Source: Elephas maximus indicus
Taxonomy: Eukaryota; Chordata; Mammalia; Proboscidea; Elephantidae
Length of the DNA: 64,000 bases
NCBI RefSeq assembly: GCF_024166365.1
Contig: NC_064823.1
Coordinates: 6,628,924 to 6,692,923 of the forward strand
Direction of reading: 5' to 3'
This document shows positions 11,661-23,274 of the stretch, one piece after another. A program made the translations under genes and the position numbers. Every line of letters starts with the position of its first letter. Position 1 is the stretch's first letter. The notes beneath the pieces were generated by a model. The model did no database searches and was not told where the DNA came from. It saw only the letters and a program-made list of their open reading frames with translations.

Positions 11661-12062
11661 TTTGCTGTGTGTTGCTGATTCTGACTCACAGTGACCATAT
11701 AAGACAGCTTAGAACTGTCTCACAGGGTTTTCTAGGCTTTAAACTTCATGATGCTGTGGTTAAGCACTTGGCTGCTAACTGAAAAGTCAGTGGATTGAAC
11801 CCACCAGCCACCTCTTGGGAGAAAAGATATGACAATCTGCTTCTCTAAAGATTTGATTTACAGCCTTGGAAACCTTGTGAGGCAGCTCTACCCTGTCCTA
11901 TAGGGTTGCTATGAGTTGTAACGGACTCAGTGGCAATGAGTTTTTAGTCTTTACAGGAGCAGATCTCCAAGTCTTTTCTCCCAAAGAGCCCCTGGTGGGT
12001 TCCAACCATCAACCTTTCGGTCAACAGTTGCACAACTAAACATTGTACCACCAGGGTACCTT
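11661..12062 (-). mobile_element. Antisense AfroSINE, split by a sense SINE
   Basis: The two halves are 11661-11744 ('ttgctgattctgactcacag') and 11947-12062 ('ctttacaggagcagatct' through 'gtaccaccagggtac'). Together they make one antisense SINE. A sense SINE at 11746-11946 sits between them. Confidence 0.82.
11746..11946 (+). mobile_element. AfroSINE nested in an antisense SINE
   Basis: Sense copy of the longer SINE subfamily, with 'ctgtggttaagcacttggc', then 'cctgtcctatagggttgct' and end 'ggcaatgagttttta'. Its target was the older antisense SINE whose halves flank it. Confidence 0.88.
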
Positions 12063-12215
12063 CACGTCTCTTTAGACTCCACTGTATTATGACAGCATCT
12101 CAAACTTTCTCTTTTTTTTGATGACTTTGACAGTTTTGTGGAGAACTGGTCAGATATTTTGTAGAATGTCTCTAAATCTATGCTTGTCTAATGTTTTAAA
12201 CTGGGGAGATGTGTT

Positions 12216-12424
12216 CTTGAAGGAAGCTTGGTGGCACAATGGTTAAGAGCTCAGCTGTTAACTGAAAGGTCAGTGGTTGGAACCTACCACAGGCTCCATG
12301 GGAGAAAAGACCTGGTTATCTGCTCCTGTAAAGATTAAAACCTAGGAAACCCTAGGGGCAGGGCTACTGTGTCATAGAGGGTCACTATGGGTCAGAACCC
12401 ATTCATCAGTACACAACAGCATGG
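12216..12424 (+). mobile_element. AfroSINE (longer subfamily)
   Basis: Sense SINE: 'ggtggcacaatggttaagag', 'gaaaagacctggttatctgc', 'gggtcactatgggtcagaac'. Inserted in the old antisense L1M, whose sequence resumes at about 12425. Confidence 0.88.
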
Positions 12425-13149
12425 GTACTTGAGAAGACCATGGATGTAAACTGCCATTCCCATCACATCATAACAAGGGTACAATCTATAACACGATTTT
12501 CACTGATGACCTTAAGCTTGATTACCTGGTATTTGTCAGATTTCTCCACTGTAAATTTATTTTTTTCTCACCACTCTCTTTATGGTATTTTTTGAGTGGG
12601 GGTTGGAGTTGGAAGTTATACTCCACCTCCTTGAAGTACGGTATCTACATAAATTATTTGAACTATTCTGTGTGGAAGGTCAGTCTATTCTACTTCATTT
12701 TTTTTTTTTTTATATTCACTCATTCATTTATATCAGCATCGCATCACCATTTTTTTTATACCTCTGGTTATAATTTGACTGCATTTTTTTCTTATTCAAA
12801 TTTTTCTAGCTTTGCTCATTGGGAGATAATTCAGTTGTCTCCTGTGTCCCCTTGAAATATCCTCATCTTTTGCTTTTTTTTTTTTTTACAAAACTGCATT
12901 ACTTTCTGGCATTGTTTATTCCCTGCCCCCGCTCTTGATTTTGTCTTTTTTTTTTTTTCCAAGAGCCCTGATTCCTTTTATTGGGAATAATAAAAGACAT
13001 CAAGATCTGAGGGCTGGGTGTGTGTGTTGTTACTATAGTGTTTTTGCTTCTAGGCCCTTTCAGCAGACAGAGCTTGGAAATACATATGTGTGTAAGTATA
13101 CACACATATCTATAATTTTTACTATAAATATCCATCTGTATCTATATCA

Positions 13150-13559
13150 AACTAGACATGAGTTCATGCTCATGCCTTCACTGCTCGAAGTATCTGATAC
13201 AGTATATCTGAGTTGAGGTCCAGAATCTACATTTTAAACATTCACCCTACATAATAGTGTTACGGGTGGCCTAGAAATCAGACTTTGAGAAACACTCGCT
13301 AAGGCAGTAGGAAGCCATCAACATTTTGAGGTAGAAATAAGCATAGAAACTAGGATTGGCCCTAATGTTGGACAATGAGTGATTGTGGTGAAATGGAGGT
13401 AGACAGGATTGCAGAGAACAAAATGGCCCCCACAGGTTTGGGTAAGAAGGGATCAGAAAAACATATCAATGCAAAGGGTCTTTTCAAACTCAAAATCCAG
13501 GTGCAGGTGAAGATAGTATGTATTTATGATTATATAAATTTTGATTATTAGATGTAGTA
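13150..13559. other. Unique sequence
   Basis: No firm assignment. Between 13250 and 13470 phrases such as 'gtaggaagccatcaacat' hint at an old mammalian repeat, too decayed to name. Confidence 0.35.
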
Positions 13560-13587
13560 TAAGTGTAGTGGTTTTGGAGTAAGACCA

Positions 13588-14469
13588 GTGATTCTGGAAA
13601 TTCTGGCTCTTAAACAATTATTAGTGGTATATCTACAAACAGATGTAGCACTGGAGGTACTCACTCGTCTATGCCAAGAAATATGGAAGACAGCTTCCTG
13701 GCCAACAGACTGGAAGAGATCCATATTTATGCCTACTCCCAAGAAAGGTGATCCAACCGAATGTGGAAATTATAGAACAATATCATTAATATCACATGCA
13801 AGCAAAATTTTGCTGAAGATCATTCAAAAATGGCTGCAGCAGTATATCGACAGGGAACTGCCAGAATTTCAGGCCAGTTTCAGAAGAGGACGTGGAACCA
13901 GGGATATCATTGCTGATGTTAGATGGACCCTGGCTGAAAGCAGAGAATACCAGAAGGATGTTTACCTGTGTTTTATTGACTATGCAAAAGCGTTCGACTG
14001 TGTGGATAATAACAAACTTGACTGTGTGTATAATAACAAACTATGGATAACACTGCAAAGACTGGGAATTTCGGAACACTTAATTGTGCTAATGAGGAAC
14101 CTTTACATAGATCAAGAGGCAGTTGTTCAGACAGAACAAGGGGATACTGATTGGTTTAAAGTCAGGAAATGTGTGTGTCAGGGCTGTATTCTTTTACCAT
14201 ACCAATTTAATCTGCATGCTGAAAAAATAATACGAGAAGCTGGACTATATGAAGAAGAATGGGGCATCAGAATTGGAGGAAGACTCATTAACAGCCTGCG
14301 TTATGCAGATGACACAGCCTTGCTTGCTGAAAGTGAAGAGGACTTGAAGCACTTACTAATGAAGATCAAAGAACACAGCCTTCAGTGGATTACATGTCAA
14401 CATAAAGAAATCAAAAACCCTCACAACTGGACCAATAAGTGGCATCATGATAAACAGAGAAACGACTGA
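13588..14469 (+). pseudogene. RTE reverse-transcriptase domain, nearly intact
   Basis: 293 codons, of which the first ~14 are MIR sequence read through. The rest is RT: 'WPTDWKRSIFMPTPKKGDP', then motif A 'CFIDYAKAFDCVDNNK', motif B region 'VCQGCILLPYQFNLHAE' and motif C 'LRYADDTALLAESEE' with the catalytic YADD intact. A 24-bp tandem duplication makes 'DCVDNNKL' followed by 'DCVYNNKL' right after motif A. From about residue 265 a frameshift turns the protein into 'WITCQHKEIKNPHNW', where other copies read the 'LNIKKTK' region. Confidence 0.92.
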
Positions 14470-15082
14470 AGTTGTCAAGGATTTCATTTTACTTGGCTCC
14501 ACAATCAACAGCCATGGAAGCAGCAGTCAAGAAATCTAAAGATGCATTGCATTGGGCAAATCTGCTGCAAAGGAGCTCTTCAAAGAGTTGAAGGGCAAAG
14601 ATGTCACCCTGAAGACTAAGGTGCACCTGACCCAAGCCATGCTATTTTCAATCACATCATATGCATGTGAAAGCTGGACAATGAATAAGGAAGACCAAAG
14701 AAGAGTTGACGCCTTTGAATTGTGGTGTTGGCAAAGAATATTGAATATACCATGGACTGCCAATAGAATGAACAAATCTGTCTTGGAAGAAGTGTGGCCA
14801 GAATGCACCTTAGAGGCAAGGATAGTGAGACTGTGTCTTACATACTTTGGATATGTTGTCAGGAGGGATCAGTCTCTGGAGAAGGACATCATGCTTGGCA
14901 GAGTACAGGGTCAGTGGAAAAGGGGAAGACCCTCAACAAGGTGGATTGACACAGTGGCTGCAACAATGAGCTCAAGCATAACAACGATTGCAAGGATGGC
15001 GCAGGACCGGGCAGTGTTTCTGTTGTGCATAGGGTTACTATGAGTCAGAACCGACTCGAAGGCACCTAACAACAACAACAAC
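13629..15082 (+). mobile_element. RTE (Bov-B-like) LINE, best-preserved copy
   Basis: 5'-truncated RTE running from just before the RT domain to the 3' end 'cacctaacaacaacaac'. It keeps the RT motifs and the C-terminal zinc/knuckle-like region in two long frames and has few CpG losses compared with the other copies, so it is the youngest RTE here. It lacks the endonuclease domain and is frameshifted near 14385, so it is not autonomous. Confidence 0.95.
14552..15043 (+). pseudogene. RTE ORF2 C-terminal region
   Basis: 163 codons: 'GKSAAKELFKELKGKDVTL', 'YACESWTMNKEDQRRVDAF', 'LCLTYFGYVVRRDQSLEKD', 'GRPSTRWIDTVAA'. This is the thumb and C-terminal part typical of RTE/Bov-B ORF2 proteins. It continues the RT frame above after a break at 14385-14551. 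Confidence 0.92.
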
Positions 15083-15452
15083 TCTGGGTAATTGCCTAAA
15101 CATATCTATACTTCAATTTTCTCATCCAAAAAATGGATACAAAATGTTAACTACCTGAGAAATTAATTATTAGGATTCATAGAATAGTACCGGGCTCATA
15201 ATTAGTGTTCAAACAAAGAAACTATTATATATTTTGTTGCTTTTAAATATGTCAGTACCTCGATTTATACAGTATTTTACTTGAAAATAGGTATATGCTT
15301 AGGCTCAGTACCTAGATTGGAAGAATTCAATATAAATTATTCAGTTTGGCACAGTTGAGCAACACAGAGACACATCACTAAGTCTTGCATTAGCTGAAAT
15401 ACAAGCTTATGTTTATTTTATAAGAATTCATATGTGTAGGGACTCTAAAAAA

Positions 15453-15663
15453 ATCAAAACAAAACAGTTGTCATGGTGTTGACTCTGAGTCATGGCTACC
15501 CTGTGGGTGGCAAAGTAGAACTGTGCTCCATAGGGTTTTCAATGGTTAATTTTCTGAAATAAATCAACAGGCCTTTCTTCTAAGGCAACGCCGGTTGGAC
15601 TTGAACTCCAACACTTTGGTTAGCAGCTGAGTACTTTGACCGTTTGCTCCACTCAGGGACTCC
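15453..15663 (-). mobile_element. Antisense SINE, longer AfroSINE subfamily
   Basis: 'gaactgtgctccataggg', 'aggcctttcttctaaggc' and 'gttagcagctgagtact' in antisense mark the ~210-bp SINE subfamily, which has an extra middle block relative to the 160-bp AfroSINE. Confidence 0.88.
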
Positions 15664-16227
15664 AGGAATGCTAAACATCATATGAAAAATCTCTCCAACT
15701 AAAGCTGGTTAGTCTTTCAGTTTTGAAACCAACAATATAGGTGCATTAATATGATCTTTTATAAGTGGAGTTTTAAGACAGTTTTTGAAAGGTGCTATTT
15801 TATTCTTTACGATGTTCACCCTATTGGTCTATTTGAGAGCCAAAGGGACAATCTAGCATCATACAAGATTTTCCTAGTATGACCTAAATAACTTGTTCAG
15901 AATTTGCACAAAGCATTTAACCCTGATCAGAGGGTAGGGGTTGGAGGGAGGTTTAGTTTGGATGGAAGGTCCAAGTCACAGATAAAAAACTGCTGGATAC
16001 ATGCTAAAACTTTGAGATTTTGTAGTTCCATAACTACCAAACTGACATTTCACTGATAGACTCCAATGTATGAATACAAAATCTAATTTCTTCAAAGTGA
16101 TCTTTGAAGAAGATCTTCAAAGATTTTCAAAGTCGGTCTACTCCCGAGAAAAGTCATTGAGTTCCTCTTCCTAGATGGCATATATTTAAAGCAAAACCAC
16201 ACTTAGCAGTTACGGCCTCACAGCGTT
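15664..16227. other. Unique sequence
   Basis: Nothing recognised. A short local duplication is seen at 16095-16135 ('tcaaagtgatctttgaag', then 'atcttcaaagattttcaaag'). Confidence 0.4.
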
Positions 16228-16389
16228 AAAAAAATCTGTGCTTGTAGAGTGAATTCCCACTCACAGCTACCCTATGGGACAGAGTAGAACTGCCCCATCG
16301 AGGGTTTCCAAGTATGGGCTGGTGGAGTCAAGTTGTCAGCTTTTTGGTTAGCAGCCCAACTCTTAGCCACTGGGCCACCACGGCTCCCC
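16228..16389 (-). mobile_element. AfroSINE, antisense
   Basis: 'ctatgggacagagtagaac', 'agctttttggttagcagc' and 'ccaccacggctcc' in antisense give a full ~160-bp copy. Confidence 0.9.
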
Positions 16390-16457
16390 CACAGCATTAA
16401 TAGGGCAACTTCTTACTTAGTGACATGCTTTACATAAGGAGGCTCTCCTTGCTTTTG

Positions 16458-16615
16458 TGCCTAGAGTGGTTAAGAACTGGCTGCTAACCAAAAGGCTGTC
16501 AGTTTGAATCCACCAGGAGCTCTCTAGAATCTCTATGGGGCAGTTCTACTCTGTCCTATAGGGTCGCTGAGTCAGAATATGGAATCGATCTCAATGGGTT
16601 TGGTTTTTTTGGTTT
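16458..16615 (+). mobile_element. AfroSINE
   Basis: Sense copy with 'gagtggttaagaactggc', 'gtttgaatccaccaggagc', 'gttctactctgtcctatag' and a T-rich end near 16600. Confidence 0.9.
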
Positions 16616-16627
16616 AGTGTTCTAAGT

Positions 16628-16795
16628 GGAGCTGTGGTGGCACAGTGGTTAAGATCTTGGCTGCTAACAAAAAGGTCAGCAGTTTGAATCCACTAGCCAT
16701 TTCCTAGAAACTCTATGGGACAGTTCTACTCTGTCCAATAGGGTGGCCAGGAGTTGGAATCCACTCAGGGGCAAGTCGTTTGGATTTTTTTTTTT
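16628..16795 (+). mobile_element. AfroSINE
   Basis: Second sense copy immediately after the previous one ('gtggcacagtggttaagatc', 'cagttctactctgtccaat'). Two independent insertions side by side. Confidence 0.9.
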
Positions 16796-17816
16796 TCAGT
16801 GTTACAAGTGCTGGGATATTTCTTACTTAGTTTCTCACAGAATACATTTCCTAGGGCAGAGTAAGTCCTACTGTCTAGAGGAATGAATTGGGAAACATGA
16901 CCTAAGGTTCTGAAATAATCTTACCACAAAATTTTGATGATTCTTGTTTTCAGTCTCAAGCTGCACCTCCACTTGCCCCTTTAGTGGTGTCTTTAACTCC
17001 TGAGTCATTCTGTGGTCATTTGGTATTCAGCATTCTTGGTTCCCTTTGCTCTTTCATCTTCATTTCATCTTTAAAAAATGTTGAAATCTCATCTATTGTA
17101 GCTTCCTCTCTTGTTGTCTTTGCTTTTGTGTGTGTGTATATATATGTATACATATATTTTTTAATTTCTTTACTCATTGTAGTGGGATTTTAAGAGTGAA
17201 GAGAGACAAACACATGTGTTCAATAGACCATCTTTATTTTAGTCATCCCATAAATAAAATGCACATTTCCTTTGCACAGTCCTGATTTTCCATGCATATA
17301 ACTAGTGCATATTCATATTAAACATTGTATTAAATGTTGCCTTGCGAAATTGCATTTCTGGCTCTTCTTTTAGCTAAATGTTGTCATATTAAAATAATTC
17401 CGAAGCTTAGCAAAGAAGAGAAATATAGTACTCAGCAAATAATTTTTAGCAAGTCTTCTTATGGTCCAATTTTTCATAAAGATACTAAGCAAAGTTTTAC
17501 TTTCCTGGTTTGTGTATTTTTCTAACTTTCTCGTTTTTATAATTTTATTGCCCATAGCAAGGACCACACTGCTCATTCAGTTATGCTGGTCTCCTTCTAA
17601 ATCAGTGACTCTTCCCATTTTCCCATTTATTTATCAAAATTCTAACTATCCTTTAAGCTACTTCTAAAGCATTATTCTTTCCTTGCTTTCTTTGACCAGT
17701 CAACATGTTTGCTTGCATTAAAGTACAAAGATAACGTTTCAATTAATTAAATCTTTTGAATCCCACTGGTAATGCCCTAGTTTATATTCTCATTGTCTAT
17801 CTCCTTAATCATAGTT
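16796..17816. other. Unique sequence with a short TA/TG microsatellite
   Basis: Unassigned apart from a (TG)n/(TA)n stretch at about 17129-17160. The short open frames at 16984-17667 lack any recognisable domain. Confidence 0.4.
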
Positions 17817-18028
17817 AAAAAAAAAAAAATACTCATTGCCATCCAGTCAGTTCCAGCTTATGGTTACCCTACAGAACAGAGTAGAACTGCCGCATAGAGT
17901 TTCCAAGGCTGTAGATCTTTATGGAGATAGAATGCCACATCTTTCTCCCATGGAGTGACTGGTGAGTTTAAATCACCAACCTTTCAGTTAGCAGCTGAGC
18001 ACTTAACCACTGAGCTACCAGGACTCTT
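17817..18028 (-). mobile_element. Antisense SINE, longer AfroSINE subfamily
   Basis: A-rich tail at 17817-17831 followed by 'cattgccatccagtcagtt', 'tttccaaggctgtagatc' and 'gagctaccaggactc' in antisense. Confidence 0.88.
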
Positions 18029-19267
18029 CTGCATTTAACATAAATATAGGTAAATACGTATTAATAAAAAAAAAATAGAAAACTAAATTTTCTACTGAGA
18101 ATATTCAAAATAAATATTGAACTGATCTTTAAAGGATCATTAGAGAATTATTCTACTGGTAGAGACAGTAGGATTAGTCAACGAAGTAAGTAATGATGGT
18201 GAGCAGAAGAAAAAGCCAATGATGACTCTGATGTTTGAGGCTGGGTGATTAGAAAGATAAGGGTGTAGTGGCAGAATTCAGAGACTATGCAAAGAAATAA
18301 GTATAGGGAAAGCCAATAGGTTCAGCTTGAAAATTTGTTGGAGGGCTTATGAAGACACTCTAGAACAGTTATCAAAGCATAGTCAGAAGTGTGACCATAA
18401 ACGTTTGAGAAGAGATTAGGCTGAGATATATGCATTGGAAATAATCTACGTTAGGGCAAATATCACAACACCATTTTAATCATTGAATATTATATTTATT
18501 TAAATCTTAATGTTAAGTAATTTATATTTTATACAAAGCTAAAATCTTTTACTATGGCATATTCATGCAAATCAGAAATTTAAGAAGAATCATGGGATTA
18601 CTCGTAATTATTCATTTGTTACATACCTATAAGTTTTTCTTAAATAAACTACCTGTTCTAAAATGATAAAAAATGCAGCTATTTAAAAACAAAGCTACAT
18701 TATTATCTAAATCCAGAGAAAGAATAACACATAATAGTAAATTCTTTTTGGTATTCAAATACCATTTGAATGGAAGTATGCAGTATTGTGCTTCTTGGTT
18801 GTCATGACAACTGCATCTCAAATTTAAAGCATCAAATCTTCATTTTCTGTGAATTTCCTAAATATAACAATGTATAAAATAATGAGTTACATAAAAGGTG
18901 CTTATTTTTTATTTTGGTGTTGTTGTTAGATGTAAAATACATTTCATTTGGTATAAAATACAGTTCAATTAAAGGTATGATACAACTTAATGGTGACAAA
19001 ATGAAAATTTGGAATTGGAGTAATAGGCAATCTATTCTCAATAAACACATCCATTTTTAACAGCAAAGATTTGAAAAAAAAAATCATTAGCTACCAGAAA
19101 GTTATTTGCATCTTCTACATAATATTAGCTATCTGGTCAATAACTGGTTGTGATAATTATGACTAGTTCTCTGAAAGCTATAACCATGTCATGTATTATA
19201 CTGAAACTTAACTCCCCCTTATTTTCTAGCATTCTCTTTGATATGCAGATTCCTGGTTTACTAAAAC
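18029..19267. other. Mostly unique AT-rich sequence
   Basis: 18110-18440 has phrases ('gatgactctgatgtttgagg', 'ataggttcagcttgaaa') reminiscent of an old mammalian interspersed repeat, unnamed. The rest is unassigned; small minus-strand frames at 18627-19050 have no domain. Confidence 0.35.
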
Positions 19268-20262
19268 CAAAACCTGTACATAAACCAAGAGGCAGTCATT
19301 GGAACAGAACAAAGGGATACCACATGGTTTAAAAATCACAAAACATGTGCTTCAGGGTAGTATCTTTTCACCATATTTATTCAATCTGTATGCTGAGCAA
19401 ATAATACAAGAAACTCGACTATATAATGTAGAGAGCAGCATCAGGGGAGGAGTAAAACTCATTAACAAACTGTGATATACAGATAACCCAACCTTACTTG
19501 CTAAAAGTGAAGAGGACTTGAAGCACTTATGGATGAAGATCAAAGACTACAGCCTTCAGTATGGATTACACTACATCATAAAGAAAACAAATATCCTTAC
19601 AACTGGACCAATAAGCAACATCATCATAAATGCAAAAAATATTGAAGCTGTTGAAGACTTAATTTTTCTTGGATCTACTATCAGGAACCATGGGAGCAGC
19701 TGTCAAGAAAGCAAACAACTTATTGCACTGGCCAAATCTGCTGCAAAAGGCCTCTTTAAAGTGTTAAAAAGCAATGATGACACTTTGAGAACTGAGGTGC
19801 GCCTGACCCAAGCCATGGTATTTTCGTTCGCCTCATAAGCATGTGAAAGCTGGGCAATGAGTTAGGAAGACCTAAGAAGAACTGATGCCTTGAATTATGG
19901 TGTTGCTGAAGATTGTTGAATATACCATGGACTGCCAGAAGAATGAACAAATTTGTTTTGGGAGATGTACAGCCAGAATGGTCCTTAGAAGCGAGGATGG
20001 AGAGAATTCATCTCCTGTACTTTGGACATGTTATCAGGAGGGACCAGTCCCTGGAGAAGGATATCATGCTTGATAAAATAAAGGTTTAGAGAAAGAGAGG
20101 AAGACCCTCAATAAGATGGACTTACACAGTGGCTGCAAGGATGGGCTCAAGCATAGAAACTAGGGTGAGGCTGGTGCAGGACTAGGCAGTGTTTTGTTCT
20201 ATTGTACACAGGGTCCCTACGAGTTAAACCAACTCAATAGCACCTAACAAAGACAACAATTT
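19268..20262 (+). mobile_element. RTE LINE relic, RT C-terminal half to 3' end
   Basis: Begins in the middle of the RT domain ('gaggcagtcattggaacaga') and runs to 'cacctaacaaagacaacaa'. The catalytic motif is decayed ('YTDN' after a stop near 19470). A 106-codon remnant at 19518-19838 reads 'MKIKDYSLQYGLHYIIKKT' and 'GKSAAK'-like sequence. It shares the variant 'gtcattggaacagaac' with the copy at 56.7 kb, so both belong to a subfamily different from the 13.6 kb copy. Confidence 0.92.
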
Positions 20263-20477
20263 ACTAAATAACTAGCCCCTGCATATGTCGCCATCTATAT
20301 AACACAATGTCAAATTCTGTACTGGAGAAATTAACTTATGTCAGAATTGTGTTCCTTAGGTCAAAAATACAGTGATTTACCAACCCCAATAAATACTCTT
20401 ATTTTTAATTTGTAAGAAAGTAAGTGTATACTGGCATATAAGAGAGGATATAGACCTGTTTTAATGGTAAGTATAAA

Positions 20478-20635
20478 GGTTCCCTGGTGGCACAGTGGTT
20501 AAACATTGAACTGCTAATGAAAAGGTCAGCAGTTTGAATCCACCAGCTACTCCTTGGAAACCCTATGGGGCAGTTTTACCCTGTGCGTAGGGTAGCTGTG
20601 AGTCAGAATCGTCTCAATGGCAGTAGGTCTGATTT
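20478..20635 (+). mobile_element. AfroSINE
   Basis: 'ccctggtggcacagtggtt', 'gtttgaatccaccagctac' and 'gtagctgtgagtcagaatcg' give a full sense copy. Confidence 0.92.
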
Positions 20636-21689
20636 TTTATAGGGTTAAAAGATTGAATTATGAGGAAGATAAATGAAAGATTTAACAGATAATTGGAAGG
20701 CTCTGTTTCTTACCTAGGGAGAAAAATGCCTTCTTACCTTCTTACTTGGAGCCTTCAATGGGAAATTGAATAAACATACAATAAAGATGATTTCCAAGAT
20801 AATTATCGGTTTATTTTACCTACATGGATGTTGGCCGTGATGAATTCTAATACCCTCTCTTACTCGAAAGCCTCAATGATTCCATGAAATTATTTGCTCC
20901 TGAAGAGAAAATCACAACATAGGACTTCATATATTTTAAATATCACTTTGATAACTAAGAATTTTTATTATCTAGATTCACTGTACTAATTTATATCTTA
21001 GTAATTAGAATGTAAACATTTATGCATCAACATTGGTATTCTGAAGAAAAAAAAAATCCTATGAATATTTCAAGCAATACTGGGCAAAAAACTGGCAGCA
21101 TTGATTTCCTCCTTGGGAAGGAACTAGGTAGTGCAAACAGCAAGCGACAATGTGCAGCCTTATGTTGATGGAGATAGCTCTGTCTTCTGTTGTGCCTGCA
21201 TGCATCTAGGGAGTGCACCGTTGGGGCTGAAATGATTGGTTTTGTTGCCCTTCTGATTTTGCTGAACTCAGTATTTTTAAAAAATCTGAATCAATAAGCT
21301 ATTCAGGCAATTGTGCAGATATGACTTTTTATTCTTAAGTCGATTTGACATATGGTGGATTTTAATGCGAATCTAATCAGAGGAGAGGCCTATTTCCAAG
21401 CAGTGAGCTTTAGGCTAAGATTTCTTTTGCAAGTAAGTCCAGGAATCCATGTAATAAAATGTGGTTCTGCTTTAACAATGGAAACAAAAATCATGTTGCT
21501 GAAAGGTACCCCCCAAAGTCAAGACTTTTACTACAAATTTACTTAAATCATCCAATCCAAGTAGTAGCCATCCTGTTTTTTAGCCTTCAGACTAAAGCCT
21601 TTGTAATTTCTGCTTTAAAAAAAAAATTTACCTTAAAGCCACTCGTGCTTTAATTATGACTTAAAATTGTCAGATTGCTCTGTTATATA
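20636..21689. other. Unique, repeat-poor sequence
   Basis: No transposon recognised. First part of a ~2.9 kb stretch with only ancient MIRs. Short open frames at 21027-21653 show no domain. Confidence 0.5.
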
Positions 21690-21905
21690 TTGGGAAGAGT
21701 AGAAGGTTTGTGTCAAACAGACCATTCTAATGTGATCCCACCACTTAGTTGTGTGACTTTAAACAATAAATGATTACACTAAGCTACTTTTACCTGAAAA
21801 ATTAGTAAAGTTATGTATAACTCAGAAAGCTGTTCTAAAGAATAAATAAAATAGCAGAGTAAAACACCTGCCATAGAACAGAGCACTGAATGGCCATCCA
21901 GCAAT
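21690..21905 (+). repeat. MIR SINE
   Basis: Old MIR: 'ccaccacttagttgtgtgac', an 'aataaataaaatagcagag' stretch and 'acctgccatagaacagagca' follow the MIR order. Confidence 0.6.
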
Positions 21906-23160
21906 CGTTAATCCCCTCCCGCCTTCCCACTCCCACTCTTGTCTCAAACGGGCATTTACCTTCAACTTAGCCTGTCATTTGTGTAGAGATTCTGCTGGAC
22001 GACAAGAAAGGCCTCAGGCTGTGTTGAATAGAGAAGTAAGATTTCTTAGAGCAAACATTTCAAGTGGGTTATAAATACCGCAAAGAAACACATGTAATGA
22101 TAGTTTTTGGAACATCTGCACAAACAAAATCCCCATCTAAGTAAACAGAAGAGTAGGAAATGTGATTTTTTTTTTTCCTGCAGATATTTGGCTCGAGCAG
22201 CTACCCTTTGATTTATGTAATTTTATCATTATGCTGCAACTGCTTTCATTCTGAATTATTCATTCAACATAAGCTAGCAATAAAGGCAAAGTCTTTCTTC
22301 AGCTAAAAATTCTGTGACATTAAGAAGGCTGTTTAAATGAACCACGGAGCTTTTTTCCTTCATTTTATGGTCTGAATAGATGTTGCTCTTGGACAAAACA
22401 CATTTTGGGGAGATCTATCACCATTTTAAAGAAAAGCTATGTACACACTAATAGAAACAAATTGTCTTTGAGCCATGTCCTTGAATGGGCACTAATTTCT
22501 TTTCTTGGCTCCCTGCTTGTCTGGAGAGAGTTTCACTGAAGGTCTGTAATAAAAACAACGGCACAAATGCTGTCTTCTGCTGCTAAAGGTACTCCGGACG
22601 GAAAAGCATGTGCTCTATGATTAGTTTCTTAAGCCTACACTGTCAAATGTGAGATAAAAAACAAAGGATTATTAGTGTAACATTTTGGGTCTTTATCAAT
22701 AAAGCCCATATCAATATGCGTAGCACACTGAAACTCAAACAATAGTTTTTTGTAGTTAACTATTTTAAACCAAAATATTTGCGGGTTACACAACACACAA
22801 TTTTGCACAAGGTGGCACTGGCTTATACCACATCGAAATTATGTAAATTCTGTTATTTAGTAATCCTTACCTTATATGTTACTGAAAACTTACTTACTGT
22901 TTAAACTAGGATTCCTTTTTTAGAAAAAAGAATGATGCAGCAATTTGAGATTTTCTGTTAGTACTTTTATGTTTTGATCTTTCACCTGCATTTTAAAAGT
23001 ATCATTTCAGTTTTGAACTTGTGTTAGCAATAGCTGACATGACATCTGAAACAAGGTTATGTTTTTCTGTTGAGATAACAGTGTGAGTCTCTTGAGGCCT
23101 GAATCAGATATGTATAAAGTGATATAATATGCTAAATAAGTGGAGTGCTACTTGAGACGA
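21906..23160. other. Unique, repeat-poor sequence; candidate conserved noncoding region
   Basis: No transposon, no coding frame. The sequence is non-repetitive and has mixed composition (for example 22150-22640), which is how host noncoding elements look in an otherwise repeat-packed desert. Function is not shown by sequence alone. Confidence 0.4.
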
Positions 23161-23164
23161 CAAT

Positions 23165-23245
23165 ACGTCAAGCATCATGTCTAGTACCTGGCACATAGTA
23201 AACGCTCAGAATAAATGTCCATGATACTGTTATTCTTATAAAGTT
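23165..23245 (+). repeat. MIR 3' fragment
   Basis: 'tacctggcacatagtaaacg' followed by 'ctcagaataaatgtcc' is the typical MIR 3' end. Confidence 0.65.
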
Positions 23246-23274
23246 CCTGGGCATTCAAACATGCATAGCAATAA

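Larger units (their letters stand above)
11390..13150 (-). mobile_element. Old L1M-type 3' region, antisense, split by SINEs
   Basis: Recognised as the antisense 3' end of an old L1M: 'cctcacacagtttcccctgt', 'aaagtccatatttattcag' and 'tccttttgttccaggaca' near 11450-11610; 'gatgactttgacagttttg' and 'tttctccactgtaaattta' further on; then 'actccacctccttgaag' and 'agccctgattccttttattg' near 12965. SINEs at 11661-12062 and 12216-12424 interrupt it. Open frames at 12582-13216 are chance frames inside it. Confidence 0.68.
13560..15235 (+). repeat. MIR SINE split by an RTE
   Basis: The left piece 13560-13628 ('ggttttggagtaagacc' and 'attctggctcttaaac') and the right piece 15083-15235 ('ctgggtaattgcctaaaca', 'tcaattttctcatcc') are the two parts of one MIR in order and orientation. 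The RTE at 13629-15082 lies between them. Confidence 0.65.
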
